Below are positions 1 through 5,307 of a DNA stretch of 5,307 nucleotides, one piece after another. The notes beneath the pieces were generated by a model. It was given only the letters and a program-made list of their open reading frames with translations, searched no databases and was not told where the DNA came from. This DNA comes from Oscillospiraceae bacterium (GTDB taxonomy: Bacteria; Bacillota; Clostridia; Oscillospirales; Acutalibacteraceae): assembly GCA_003520555.1 (NCBI GenBank), contig DOUO01000186.1, positions 1 to 5,307 on the forward strand, in the 5' to 3' direction. Every line of letters begins with the position of its first letter. The stretch's first letter is position 1. Both the position numbers and the translations under genes were made by a program.

Positions 1-1
1 T

Positions 2-52
2 AAATTGATGTATGTAAGCGCCGACGGAAAAACCGTTGAAAAGATTATGTAA
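2..52 (+). CDS. C-terminal end of an unidentified upstream gene (partial)
   Basis: Only this frame is open from the left edge: the other two + frames hit stops at once or within about 40 nt. It reads KLMYVSADGKTVEKIM and stops at TAA (50-52). The gene begins outside the window, so its function cannot be told; the tail is mildly basic and resembles the end of a beta-hairpin, which is not diagnostic. The ATG at 8 has no ribosome binding site, so a separate small gene is unlikely. A same-strand terminator at 138-166 supports a + strand gene ending here. Confidence 0.5.
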   Translation, partial: KLMYVSADGKTVEKIM

Positions 53-73
53 GTATGAATAAACCCGAAAACG

Positions 74-98
74 CGGGGAGGACGCATTGTTCTCCCCG
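74..98 (+). terminator. GC-rich hairpin after the upstream gene, possible weak terminator
   Basis: CGGGGAG (74-80) pairs perfectly with CTCCCCG (92-98) around an 11 nt loop, and a G-T wobble can extend it at 73/99. It starts 21 nt after the upstream stop codon. Only three T follow (99-101), so as an intrinsic terminator it is poor. It may instead protect the 3' end of the upstream mRNA or act together with the better terminator downstream. Confidence 0.4.
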
Positions 99-137
99 TT
101 TGCGCCGCAAAGATACGCGGCCGACGCAAAAAACTTG

Positions 138-166
138 GCCGCACACATTGAAATGCGGCTTTTTTT
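138..166 (+). terminator. Intrinsic terminator of the upstream gene
   Basis: GCCGCA (138-143) pairs with TGCGGC (154-159) around a 10 nt loop and is followed directly by seven T (160-166), the classical Rho-independent layout. It lies about 86 nt after the upstream stop codon. The loop contains the -35 box of the hisS promoter and the T-tract lies in that promoter's spacer, so terminator and promoter share the same DNA. The 5' arm can also pair with an upstream segment (117-122). Confidence 0.75.
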
Positions 167-176
167 GTTGTATAAT
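148..176 (+). promoter_or_regulatory. Sigma-A-type promoter of the hisS-aspS operon
   Basis: The -35 box is TTGAAA (148-153, five of six consensus bases) and the -10 box is TATAAT (171-176, six of six), with an optimal 17 bp spacer. Transcription would start near 182-184, giving a 5' leader of about 35 nt. That is too short for a T-box or other riboswitch. The element overlaps the upstream gene's terminator. Confidence 0.8.
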
Positions 177-217
177 AAAACAGTATGCAAACAAATAAGT
201 AAAAACGGAGTGATTAT

Positions 218-1513
218 ATGCCGCTGATTACAAAGAAGATTAAGGGCACAGAGGATGTTCTGCCTAAGCAGAGCTACCGTTGGCAGTTTGTTGAAAATAT
301 CATGCGCGAGGAAGCGCGCGCCTACGGTTTTAAGGAAATCCGCACCCCGGTGTTTGAGCACACCGAGCTTTTTGCGCGCGGCGTCGGTCAGACCACCGAC
401 GTTGTTCAAAAGGAAATGTACACCTTCGACACCAAGGGCGGCGAAAGCGTAACCCTTCGTCCCGAGGGCACAGCCGGCGCGGCAAGAGCCGTGCTTGAGC
501 ACTCGCTTGAAAACGAGGGACTTCCCATAAAGGCAAGCTATTTTGTTTCCTGCTATCGCTACGAAAAGCCGCAGGCAGGAAGGCTCAGGGAATTTCATCA
601 GTTCGGAATCGAGGAATACGGCACTCAGTCGCCTGTCGCCGACGCGGAAATAATCTGTCTTGCGCAGTCCGTGCTTGACCGCCTCGGACTTTCTCAGGTT
701 CATCTTGAAATCAATTCAATCGGCTGTCCCGAATGTCGCGCAAGGTACAATCAGGCTCTTAAGGACTACTTCAACGGTTACAAGGACAGGCTTTGCGGCA
801 CATGCCTTTCAAGACTTGAGAAAAACCCCATGCGCCTGCTTGACTGTAAAAGCCCCGAGGACAGGGAAATTGCCAAGGACGCTCCCAAGATTTTGGACTA
901 TTTGTGCGATGACTGCCGAAATCACTTTGACGAGGTCAAAAAATTTCTTGACGCCGCGGGCGTTGAATACACCGTCAACCCCACAATTGTGCGCGGACTT
1001 GACTACTACACCAAAACCGTGTTTGAGTTTGTTACCGACTGCATAGGCGCGCAGGGCACCGTATGCGGCGGCGGACGTTACGACGGCTTAATCGAGGAGC
1101 TCGGCGGCAAGCACATGCCTTCCCTCGGCTTTGCGATGGGCATGGAACGCCTGCTTATGGTAATGGACGCTCAGAACATACGGATTCCCGACACCGACGT
1201 CACCTCGCTGTACATTGCAACAATGGGCGACAACGCAAAGGTAAAGGCCTTTGAACTGCTCCGTCAGGTAAGGGAATGCGGACTTATTGCCGAAACCGAC
1301 GTTGCGGGCAGAGGCTTAAGGGCGCAGATGAAGTACGCCGATAAAATAGGAGCAAGGTATTCGGTTGTTTTGGGCGATAATGAAATTTCCGAAAACAAGG
1401 CAAGGGTAAAGAACATGGATTCGGGCGAGCAAACCGAGCTTGCACTTGACGAAAGCTTTGCGGAAAAATTCTCGGTATTGCAGCTGACCGAAAACAATTC
1501 GTTTGAAATCTGA
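218..1513 (+). CDS. hisS: Histidyl-tRNA synthetase (HisRS), class II
   Basis: Cytoplasmic enzyme that activates histidine with ATP and joins it to tRNA-His. The 431 residues match the usual bacterial length of about 420-430. Class II landmarks are in order: KGTEDVLP (9-16); motif 1 region ending TPVFE (43-47); TLRPEGT (79-85); motif 2, YRYEKPQAGRLREFHQFG (113-130); the HisA motif RGLDYYT (259-265) with the catalytic Arg259; CGGGRYDGL (283-291); and motif 3, LGFAMGMERLL (303-313), with Arg311. An insertion domain (about 170-240) carries CxxC pairs at 170/173, 193/196 and 230/233. The C-terminal anticodon-binding domain covers about 328-425. The ATG follows GGAG (207-210) at 7 nt, and an in-frame stop lies at 200-202, so the start is secure. 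It is the first gene of an operon with aspS, 17 nt downstream. No frameshift or missing catalytic residue is seen. Confidence 0.97.
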   Translation: MPLITKKIKGTEDVLPKQSYRWQFVENIMREEARAYGFKEIRTPVFEHTELFARGVGQTTDVVQKEMYTFDTKGGESVTLRPEGTAGAARAVLEHSLENEGLPIKASYFVSCYRYEKPQAGRLREFHQFGIEEYGTQSPVADAEIICLAQSVLDRLGLSQVHLEINSIGCPECRARYNQALKDYFNGYKDRLCGTCLSRLEKNPMRLLDCKSPEDREIAKDAPKILDYLCDDCRNHFDEVKKFLDAAGVEYTVNPTIVRGLDYYTKTVFEFVTDCIGAQGTVCGGGRYDGLIEELGGKHMPSLGFAMGMERLLMVMDAQNIRIPDTDVTSLYIATMGDNAKVKAFELLRQVRECGLIAETDVAGRGLRAQMKYADKIGARYSVVLGDNEISENKARVKNMDSGEQTELALDESFAEKFSVLQLTENNSFEI

Positions 1514-1530
1514 TAAATGAGGTAATTAAC

Positions 1531-3306
1531 ATGGCAGAATTTATGACAGGCTTAAAGCGTACAGATTATTGCGGAGACTTAAGGCTCTCCGACGTCGGAA
1601 AGGAAGTTACCGTCTGCGGCTGGGTTCAGCGCTGCCGCGACCTCGGTCAGCTTATTTTTATTGACCTTCGCGACCGTACCGGTATTGTACAGCTTGCCTT
1701 TAACGATACTACGGACAAGGAAATTTTTGACAAGGCGTTTGCCTGCCGCAGCGAATTTGTGCTTGCGGCAAAGGGTACCGTATGCGAAAGAAGCGCGAAA
1801 AACAAGGATATCCCCACCGGCGACGTCGAGGTGCTTGTTACCGACCTGCGCGTGCTTTCCAAGGCTCAAACTCCGCCTTTCGAAATTGTTGACGACACAA
1901 GCACAAACGAGGAGCTTCGTTTAAAATACCGTTATCTTGATCTGCGCCGCCGTCCCCTGCTTAAAAACATAATGACGCGCAGCAAAATTTCAAAGTCCGC
2001 CCGCGATTACTTCGCGGAAAACGGCTTTATCGAAATCGAAACTCCCATGATGATAAAATCCACCCCCGAGGGAGCCCGCGACTACCTTGTTCCCTCGCGT
2101 ATTCACAACGGCAAATTTTACGCTTTGCCTCAGTCTCCTCAAATTTACAAGCAGCTCTTAATGCTTTCGGGCTTTGACCGCTACATTCAGCTTGCGCGCT
2201 GCTTCCGCGACGAGGATTTGCGCGCCGACCGTCAGCCCGAATTCACGCAGATTGATATGGAGCTTTCGTTTGTTGACGTTGAAGACATCCTTGAAATCAA
2301 CGAGGGCTTGTTTAAAAGGCTGTTTAAGGATGTGCTCGGTCAGGAGCTTAAAACTCCGTTCAGGCGCATGACCTACACCGAAGCGATGGAAAACTACGGT
2401 TCCGACAAGCCGGATATCCGCTTTGACATGAAGATTCAGGACATTTCCGATTTGGTCTCGGACTGCGGCTTCGGCGTGTTCACCGGCGCGATTGAAAACG
2501 GCGGCTCCGTGCGCGCAATTGTGGCAAAGAACGCGGCGTCGGTTTACACCCGCAAGGAAATTGACAAGCTCACCGAATATGTAAGAGGTATCGGCGCAAA
2601 GGGACTTGCTTATGTAAGATGGGTTGACGAACCCAATGCTTCATTTAAGAAGTTCATGACTGAGGACGAGCTTAACGCGATATACAAACGCCTCGGCGCG
2701 GAAAAGGGCGACGTTGTCCTGATTGTAGCCGACAAAAACAGCACAGTGCTGTCAACCCTCGGCGCTCTCCGCCTTAAAATTGCCAAGCGCCTTGACATTA
2801 TCCCCGACGAATTCTCATTCCTGTGGATTGTTGACTTCCCGTTCTTTGAGTGGGACGAGGAAAGCGGCGAATGGATTGCAATGCACCACCCCTTCACAAT
2901 GCCCAAGGAAGAATGTTTACAGTACCTTGACACAGACCCCTCAAAGGTTTACGCCAAGGCGTTTGACCTCACCTTAAACGGAGTTGAGCTGTCAAGCGGT
3001 TCAATGCGTATAACGGACTATGAGCTTCAGCAAAAAATGTTCCGCGCGTTAAAGCTTACCGACGAGGAAATTGAAGCAAAATTCGGATTCCTTGTTGAAG
3101 CCTACAAATACGGCGCTCCGCCCCACGGCGGAATGGGCATAGGCCTCGACCGCATTACAATGCTGATGTGCAAGGCTGACAATCTGCGCGACGTCACAGC
3201 TTTTCCGAAGGTTCAGAACGCAAGCGAGCTTATGTCGTCATGTCCTGCCGCGGTTGACAAGGAAAGCCTTGACGTGCTCGGTATTCAAATCAAGGAAGCA
3301 GAGTAA
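1531..3306 (+). CDS. aspS: Aspartyl-tRNA synthetase (AspRS), class II, bacterial type
   Basis: Cytoplasmic enzyme that charges tRNA-Asp with aspartate. The 591 residues match the large bacterial form with a GAD insertion. Order: OB-fold anticodon-binding domain (about 1-110, with CGWVQRCRDLG at 29-39); motif 1 region ending IETP (169-172); flipping loop STPEGARDYLVPSR (177-190); aspartate-binding LPQSPQIYKQ (199-208), with Gln204 and Lys207 matching E. coli Gln195 and Lys198; motif 2, RCFRDEDLRADRQPEF (223-238); GAD domain (about 298-415); SGSMRI with Arg493, matching E. coli Arg489; and motif 3, GMGIGLDRI (534-542), with Arg541. Leu38 is the residue typical of discriminating AspRS. GAGG (1519-1522) sits 8 nt before the ATG. 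An internal ATG 12 nt later has no ribosome binding site, so 1531 is preferred. Cotranscribed with hisS. Nothing looks broken. Confidence 0.97.
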   Translation: MAEFMTGLKRTDYCGDLRLSDVGKEVTVCGWVQRCRDLGQLIFIDLRDRTGIVQLAFNDTTDKEIFDKAFACRSEFVLAAKGTVCERSAKNKDIPTGDVEVLVTDLRVLSKAQTPPFEIVDDTSTNEELRLKYRYLDLRRRPLLKNIMTRSKISKSARDYFAENGFIEIETPMMIKSTPEGARDYLVPSRIHNGKFYALPQSPQIYKQLLMLSGFDRYIQLARCFRDEDLRADRQPEFTQIDMELSFVDVEDILEINEGLFKRLFKDVLGQELKTPFRRMTYTEAMENYGSDKPDIRFDMKIQDISDLVSDCGFGVFTGAIENGGSVRAIVAKNAASVYTRKEIDKLTEYVRGIGAKGLAYVRWVDEPNASFKKFMTEDELNAIYKRLGAEKGDVVLIVADKNSTVLSTLGALRLKIAKRLDIIPDEFSFLWIVDFPFFEWDEESGEWIAMHHPFTMPKEECLQYLDTDPSKVYAKAFDLTLNGVELSSGSMRITDYELQQKMFRALKLTDEEIEAKFGFLVEAYKYGAPPHGGMGIGLDRITMLMCKADNLRDVTAFPKVQNASELMSSCPAAVDKESLDVLGIQIKEAE

Positions 3307-3335
3307 TACGTCCCCGGTTATAAGCATATTATTAC

Positions 3336-3350
3336 AGGAGTGATTTTGTG
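3336..3350 (+). promoter_or_regulatory. Ribosome binding site fixing a GTG start
   Basis: AGGAG (3336-3340) stands 7 nt before GTG (3348-3350). It is the only good ribosome binding site near the gene's 5' end and supports GTG initiation. The next ATG lies at codon 37, past the membrane segment. No terminator hairpin is visible in the 41 nt since the aspS stop. Confidence 0.8.
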
Positions 3351-4127
3351 GATTTTGCAAGCTTTATTCCGCTGATAACCGTGCTGGTAATTATCGGCGC
3401 GGTCTGTGCGGGCGCTTTTGCCGTGCGCTCAAAGCTGCGCGGTATTTCGCGTGAAATGTTCGGCACGGATTCGTTTATCAAGGGTTACAAGGACCAAAAA
3501 AAACAGGTCAGCGAATCGCCTCTTTCGGTTCGTTCAATGACCTCAATTTATCTTCCGCAGATTCATCAGGACTTCCCGGATTTTGACTACGAGCTGTACC
3601 GCCAAAAGGCGGAGTCGGTTCTCAGAAGCTACTTCACCGCCGTAAGCTCCAAAAACGTTTTGGCGCTTGCCGAGGAATGCAGCAACACCCTCAAAAACTC
3701 GGTCACGGGCATAATCGAGGACCTTGAGCGCAGAGACGTAACTCAGGTTTTTGCGGAAAATGTAATTCATGACGTGCAAATAGCCCGTTACATAAAGGAC
3801 GGCGCAACCGTTACCGTGCTTTTTAACGCGTCCGTAGGTCAGTACAGCTACCTTGAGGACAAGGACGGCAAGGTTGTGCTTGGCAGCCGCGACTTCAAGC
3901 ACCAGACAATTTACGAAATAGCTCTGGTTTATGTTCAGGACGCGCGCAAAATGGGCGTGGGCGCCGACAGCGGCATCGGCTTAAACTGTCCGAACTGCGG
4001 CGCGCCTATCCGCAACCTCGGTCAAAAGTTTTGCGAACACTGCGGCTCGGGCGTAATTGAAGCCAACACCCGCGTGTGGAGCTTTGATTCAATTAAGGAG
4101 CAAACCAGGGGTAAAACAGCGTATTAA
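3348..4127 (+). CDS. Membrane-anchored Tim44-like protein with C-terminal zinc ribbon
   Basis: A 259-residue protein without a recognised gene name. Residues 6-26 form one hydrophobic segment (FIPLITVLVIIGAVCAGAFAV) with no cleavage-site pattern, followed at once by RSKLR. By the positive-inside rule the N-terminus is outside and the rest cytoplasmic. Residues about 70-200 resemble the Tim44/NTF2-like fold: FPDFDYELYRQKAESVLRSY (76-95), then alternating strands, ending in a GSRDFKHQTIYEIALVYVQD-like segment where Tim44-family proteins have their last strand. Residues 214-232 are a zinc ribbon, CPNC...CEHC, with Cys214, Cys217, Cys229 and Cys232 as likely ligands. Tim44-like domains elsewhere bind membranes or partner proteins; the role here is unknown. 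It lies 41 nt after aspS, so readthrough is likely, and 147 nt before an SPFH gene that may be its partner. The Tim44 assignment rests on pattern resemblance; the membrane segment and zinc ribbon are read directly. Confidence 0.85.
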   Translation: MDFASFIPLITVLVIIGAVCAGAFAVRSKLRGISREMFGTDSFIKGYKDQKKQVSESPLSVRSMTSIYLPQIHQDFPDFDYELYRQKAESVLRSYFTAVSSKNVLALAEECSNTLKNSVTGIIEDLERRDVTQVFAENVIHDVQIARYIKDGATVTVLFNASVGQYSYLEDKDGKVVLGSRDFKHQTIYEIALVYVQDARKMGVGADSGIGLNCPNCGAPIRNLGQKFCEHCGSGVIEANTRVWSFDSIKEQTRGKTAY

Positions 4128-4131
4128 TTGA

Positions 4132-4157
4132 AATTCCATAAAAAGACATGGGGAATT
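4132..4157 (+). other. Short inverted repeat after the Tim44-like gene, doubtful terminator
   Basis: AATTCC (4132-4137) is complementary to GGAATT (4152-4157), and AT/AT can add two pairs inside after a GG bulge. It begins 5 nt after the stop codon. A run of seven T (4174-4180) comes 16 nt too late for a classical intrinsic terminator. It may slow RNA polymerase or stabilise the mRNA 3' end, or be chance in AT-rich DNA. Confidence 0.25.
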
Positions 4158-4169
4158 GCGCTGAAACTA

Positions 4170-4198
4170 TTGATTTTTTTGTCCAAATATTATAAAAT
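4170..4198 (+). promoter_or_regulatory. Candidate sigma-A promoter for the SPFH gene
   Basis: TTGATT (4170-4175, four of six consensus bases) and TAAAAT (4193-4198, five of six) are separated by 17 bp. Transcription would start near 4204-4206, giving a leader of about 70 nt that contains the 4213-4241 palindrome. The region is AT-rich, so other -10 choices such as TATAAA at 4191 (15 bp spacer) are possible. Confidence 0.5.
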
Positions 4199-4212
4199 AA
4201 ATGTGATTATCG

Positions 4213-4241
4213 GGCGGAATACCACAATGTGATATTCCGTC
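4213..4241 (+). promoter_or_regulatory. Palindrome/hairpin in the SPFH gene leader
   Basis: CGGAATA (4215-4221) pairs with TATTCCG (4233-4239). After one C-A mismatch three more pairs (4223-4225 with 4229-4231) close on a 3 nt loop, and a wobble plus a G-C pair extend the base at 4213-4214/4240-4241. It lies just downstream of the predicted start of transcription and 33 nt before the ATG. It could be an operator for a dimeric regulator or an mRNA hairpin. No T-run follows immediately, so it is not a standard terminator. Confidence 0.5.
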
Positions 4242-4274
4242 AACTATTATCTTTTTAAAAGGAGTTTGATTACT

Positions 4275-5307
4275 ATGGGAATTATCAAGGCCGCAATTAA
4301 CGCCGTAGGCGGAGCGCTTGCCGATTCATGGCTTGAAGCCATACAGGCGCCTGATATGGGCGACAATATTGTTTGCTGTCCCGGCAGAGTTATCTCAAAC
4401 GGAAGAAGCTCTAACACCAAGGGAAACGAAAATATCGTTTCAAACGGTTCAAAAATCCACGTTTACGATAACCAATTTATGATTTTGGTTGACAACGGTA
4501 AAATTGTTGACTATACCGCGGAGCCCGGACCTTATACGGTATCAATGAGCTCTTCACCCTCGCTTTTTAACGGTCAGTTCGGTGATTCTCTTAAGGAAGC
4601 CTTTGAACGCGTTAAGTTCGCGGGTATCCCCTCAAACCAGCAAAGGGTGTTCTTTATCAACCTTCAGGAAATTAAAAACCTGAAATTCGGCACACCCAAT
4701 CCCATTCAGTATTTTGATAATTTCTACAACGCGGAGCTGTTTATCCGCGCCCACGGTACATATTCCGTAAAGATAACCGACCCGTTTAAGTTCTATCAGG
4801 AGGTTATTCCGCGTTCGGCTATCACCCAGAACCAGTCTGTTGACTTCACAACTCTGAATCAGCAGTACAACGACGAATTCTTAAGCGCGCTCGGCGCCGC
4901 TATTAACCAGTATTCAGCCGACGGCAACCGCGTAAGCTACATCACCTCAAAAGGCCCGTTGATTGCCAAGTACATGGCTGACGCTCTTGATAAGGAATGG
5001 AACGACTTCCGCGGCTTCCAGGTTCAGTCCGTAGGTCTTAATCCTCCGTCATACGACAAGCAAAGCCAGGAGCTTATCAATATGCGCAACAAGGGCGCAA
5101 TGCTCAGCGACGCCGCTATTCAGCAGGGTTACGTTGCGGGCAACATCTCCGAAGGCTTGCGTGACGCCGGTTCAAACTCAAACGGAGCAATGGCAGGCTT
5201 TATGGGCATGGGCATGGGCATGAACGCCGGCGGCAACATTATGGGCGGTTATATGCAAAATCCGCAGTATAACAACCAGCAGCCTCAGCAGCAACAGCCC
5301 CAGCAGC
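4275..5307 (+). CDS. SPFH-domain (virion-core/YdjI-like) protein, 3'-truncated by the window
   Basis: Open from ATG 4275 to the window edge, 344 codons without a stop. Family signs: N-terminal MGIIKAAINAVGGALADSW, a probable membrane-binding amphipathic helix; SNTKGNENIVSNGSKI (46-61); VDNGKIVDYTAEPGPY (72-87); FGTPNPIQYFD (138-148); a body of SPFH type to about 265; then a helical stretch, a Met-Gly run (310-316) and an N/Q/P-rich tail from about 329. This matches the stomatin/prohibitin-superfamily group containing B. subtilis YdjI, whose members normally end in a zinc ribbon; that part would lie beyond the window. Such proteins are thought to assemble as membrane-associated oligomers, and YdjI is linked to PspA envelope stress. 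GGAG (4261-4264) precedes the ATG by 10 nt. It has its own candidate promoter and follows the Tim44/zinc-ribbon gene, a plausible partner. The exact role is inferred, not shown. Confidence 0.9.
   Translation, partial: MGIIKAAINAVGGALADSWLEAIQAPDMGDNIVCCPGRVISNGRSSNTKGNENIVSNGSKIHVYDNQFMILVDNGKIVDYTAEPGPYTVSMSSSPSLFNGQFGDSLKEAFERVKFAGIPSNQQRVFFINLQEIKNLKFGTPNPIQYFDNFYNAELFIRAHGTYSVKITDPFKFYQEVIPRSAITQNQSVDFTTLNQQYNDEFLSALGAAINQYSADGNRVSYITSKGPLIAKYMADALDKEWNDFRGFQVQSVGLNPPSYDKQSQELINMRNKGAMLSDAAIQQGYVAGNISEGLRDAGSNSNGAMAGFMGMGMGMNAGGNIMGGYMQNPQYNNQQPQQQQPQQ
5202..5307 (+). repeat. Low-complexity coding tract: GGCATG hexamers, then CAG/CAA-rich
   Basis: ATG followed by three GGCATG units (5202-5222) encodes alternating Met and Gly. 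From 5271 to the edge the codons are AAC AAC, then almost only CAG/CAA interrupted by two proline codons, giving NNQQPQQQQPQQ. The tract forms a flexible linker in the SPFH protein before its expected zinc ribbon. Short tandem codons like these can change length by slippage; hexamer changes would keep the frame. Confidence 0.7.

Noticed and set aside
8..52. A separate 14-residue peptide starting at ATG 8
   Set aside because: There is no ribosome binding site and the frame is open to the window edge, so it is more simply the end of a longer gene.
36..63. TTGAAA at 36-41 as a -35 box for a longer hisS leader
   Set aside because: No acceptable -10 box occurs at the right distance: TATGAA at 54 gives a 12 bp spacer and AATAAA at 58 is a poor match. 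The 148-176 promoter is far better.
660..1046. 128-codon + strand open frame overlapping hisS in another frame
   Set aside because: It covers the conserved HisRS insertion domain and HisA motif. The alternative translation is Thr/Arg/Leu-rich without domain character.
2610..2933. 107-codon open frame on the minus strand inside aspS
   Set aside because: It is antisense to conserved AspRS sequence and its arginine/serine-rich composition is typical of a shadow frame.
3543..3902. 119-codon open frame on the minus strand inside the Tim44-like gene
   Set aside because: It lies wholly opposite a well-supported gene with clear domains, has no ribosome binding site in a sensible place, and its product shows no recognisable motif.
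4174..4180. Seven-T run as an intrinsic terminator after the Tim44-like gene
   Set aside because: No stable hairpin ends directly before it. The nearest inverted repeat ends 16 nt earlier and the run lies in a likely promoter spacer.
4200..4233. Direct repeat AATGTGAT at 4200-4207 and 4226-4233
   Set aside because: Eight bases in an AT-rich region is within chance expectation. The second copy is part of the palindrome already described, and no third copy is seen.

Overview
The window looks like a stretch of ordinary chromosome from a Gram-positive anaerobe, most likely a Clostridia-type Bacillota (Oscillospiraceae/Ruminococcaceae-like). This placement is an inference. It rests on strong AGGAG-type ribosome binding sites 7-10 nt before every start, sigma-A-like promoters, the adjacent hisS-aspS pair typical of Firmicutes, and a downstream YdjI-like SPFH gene of a kind common in gut Clostridia. 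Base composition is roughly balanced by eye, with AT-rich intergenic stretches. All genes are on the + strand.

Layout. Positions 2-52 hold the last 16 codons of an unidentified gene. Positions 53-217 hold a hairpin at 74-98, a good intrinsic terminator at 138-166, and a near-consensus promoter (TTGAAA, 17 bp, TATAAT) at 148-176 whose -35 box lies in the terminator loop. Then come hisS (218-1513, histidyl-tRNA synthetase) and aspS (1531-3306, aspartyl-tRNA synthetase), 17 nt apart and clearly an operon. After a 41 nt gap without a visible terminator, a GTG-started gene (3348-4127) encodes a one-pass membrane protein with a Tim44-like domain and a C-terminal zinc ribbon. An AT-rich 147 bp intergenic region (4128-4274) carries a candidate promoter and a strong 5'-UTR palindrome. 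It precedes an SPFH/virion-core-like gene (4275 to the window end, 344 codons visible) that is cut off in a Q/P-rich stretch just before the zinc ribbon usually found at the end of this family.

How the genes relate. hisS and aspS charge tRNA-His and tRNA-Asp for translation. The predicted hisS leader is only about 35 nt, so the T-box control known for many Firmicutes synthetase operons seems absent. The last two genes look like a separate membrane-associated module: a membrane-anchored Tim44/zinc-ribbon protein beside a stomatin/prohibitin-superfamily protein of the YdjI type, which in Bacillus belongs to an envelope-stress (PspA-linked) neighbourhood. Their joint function here is unproven. 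I saw no mobile element, CRISPR array, tRNA or rRNA, and nothing that clearly qualifies as a new biological system. The Tim44-ZnR/SPFH pair and the overlapping terminator-promoter are the points most worth checking.
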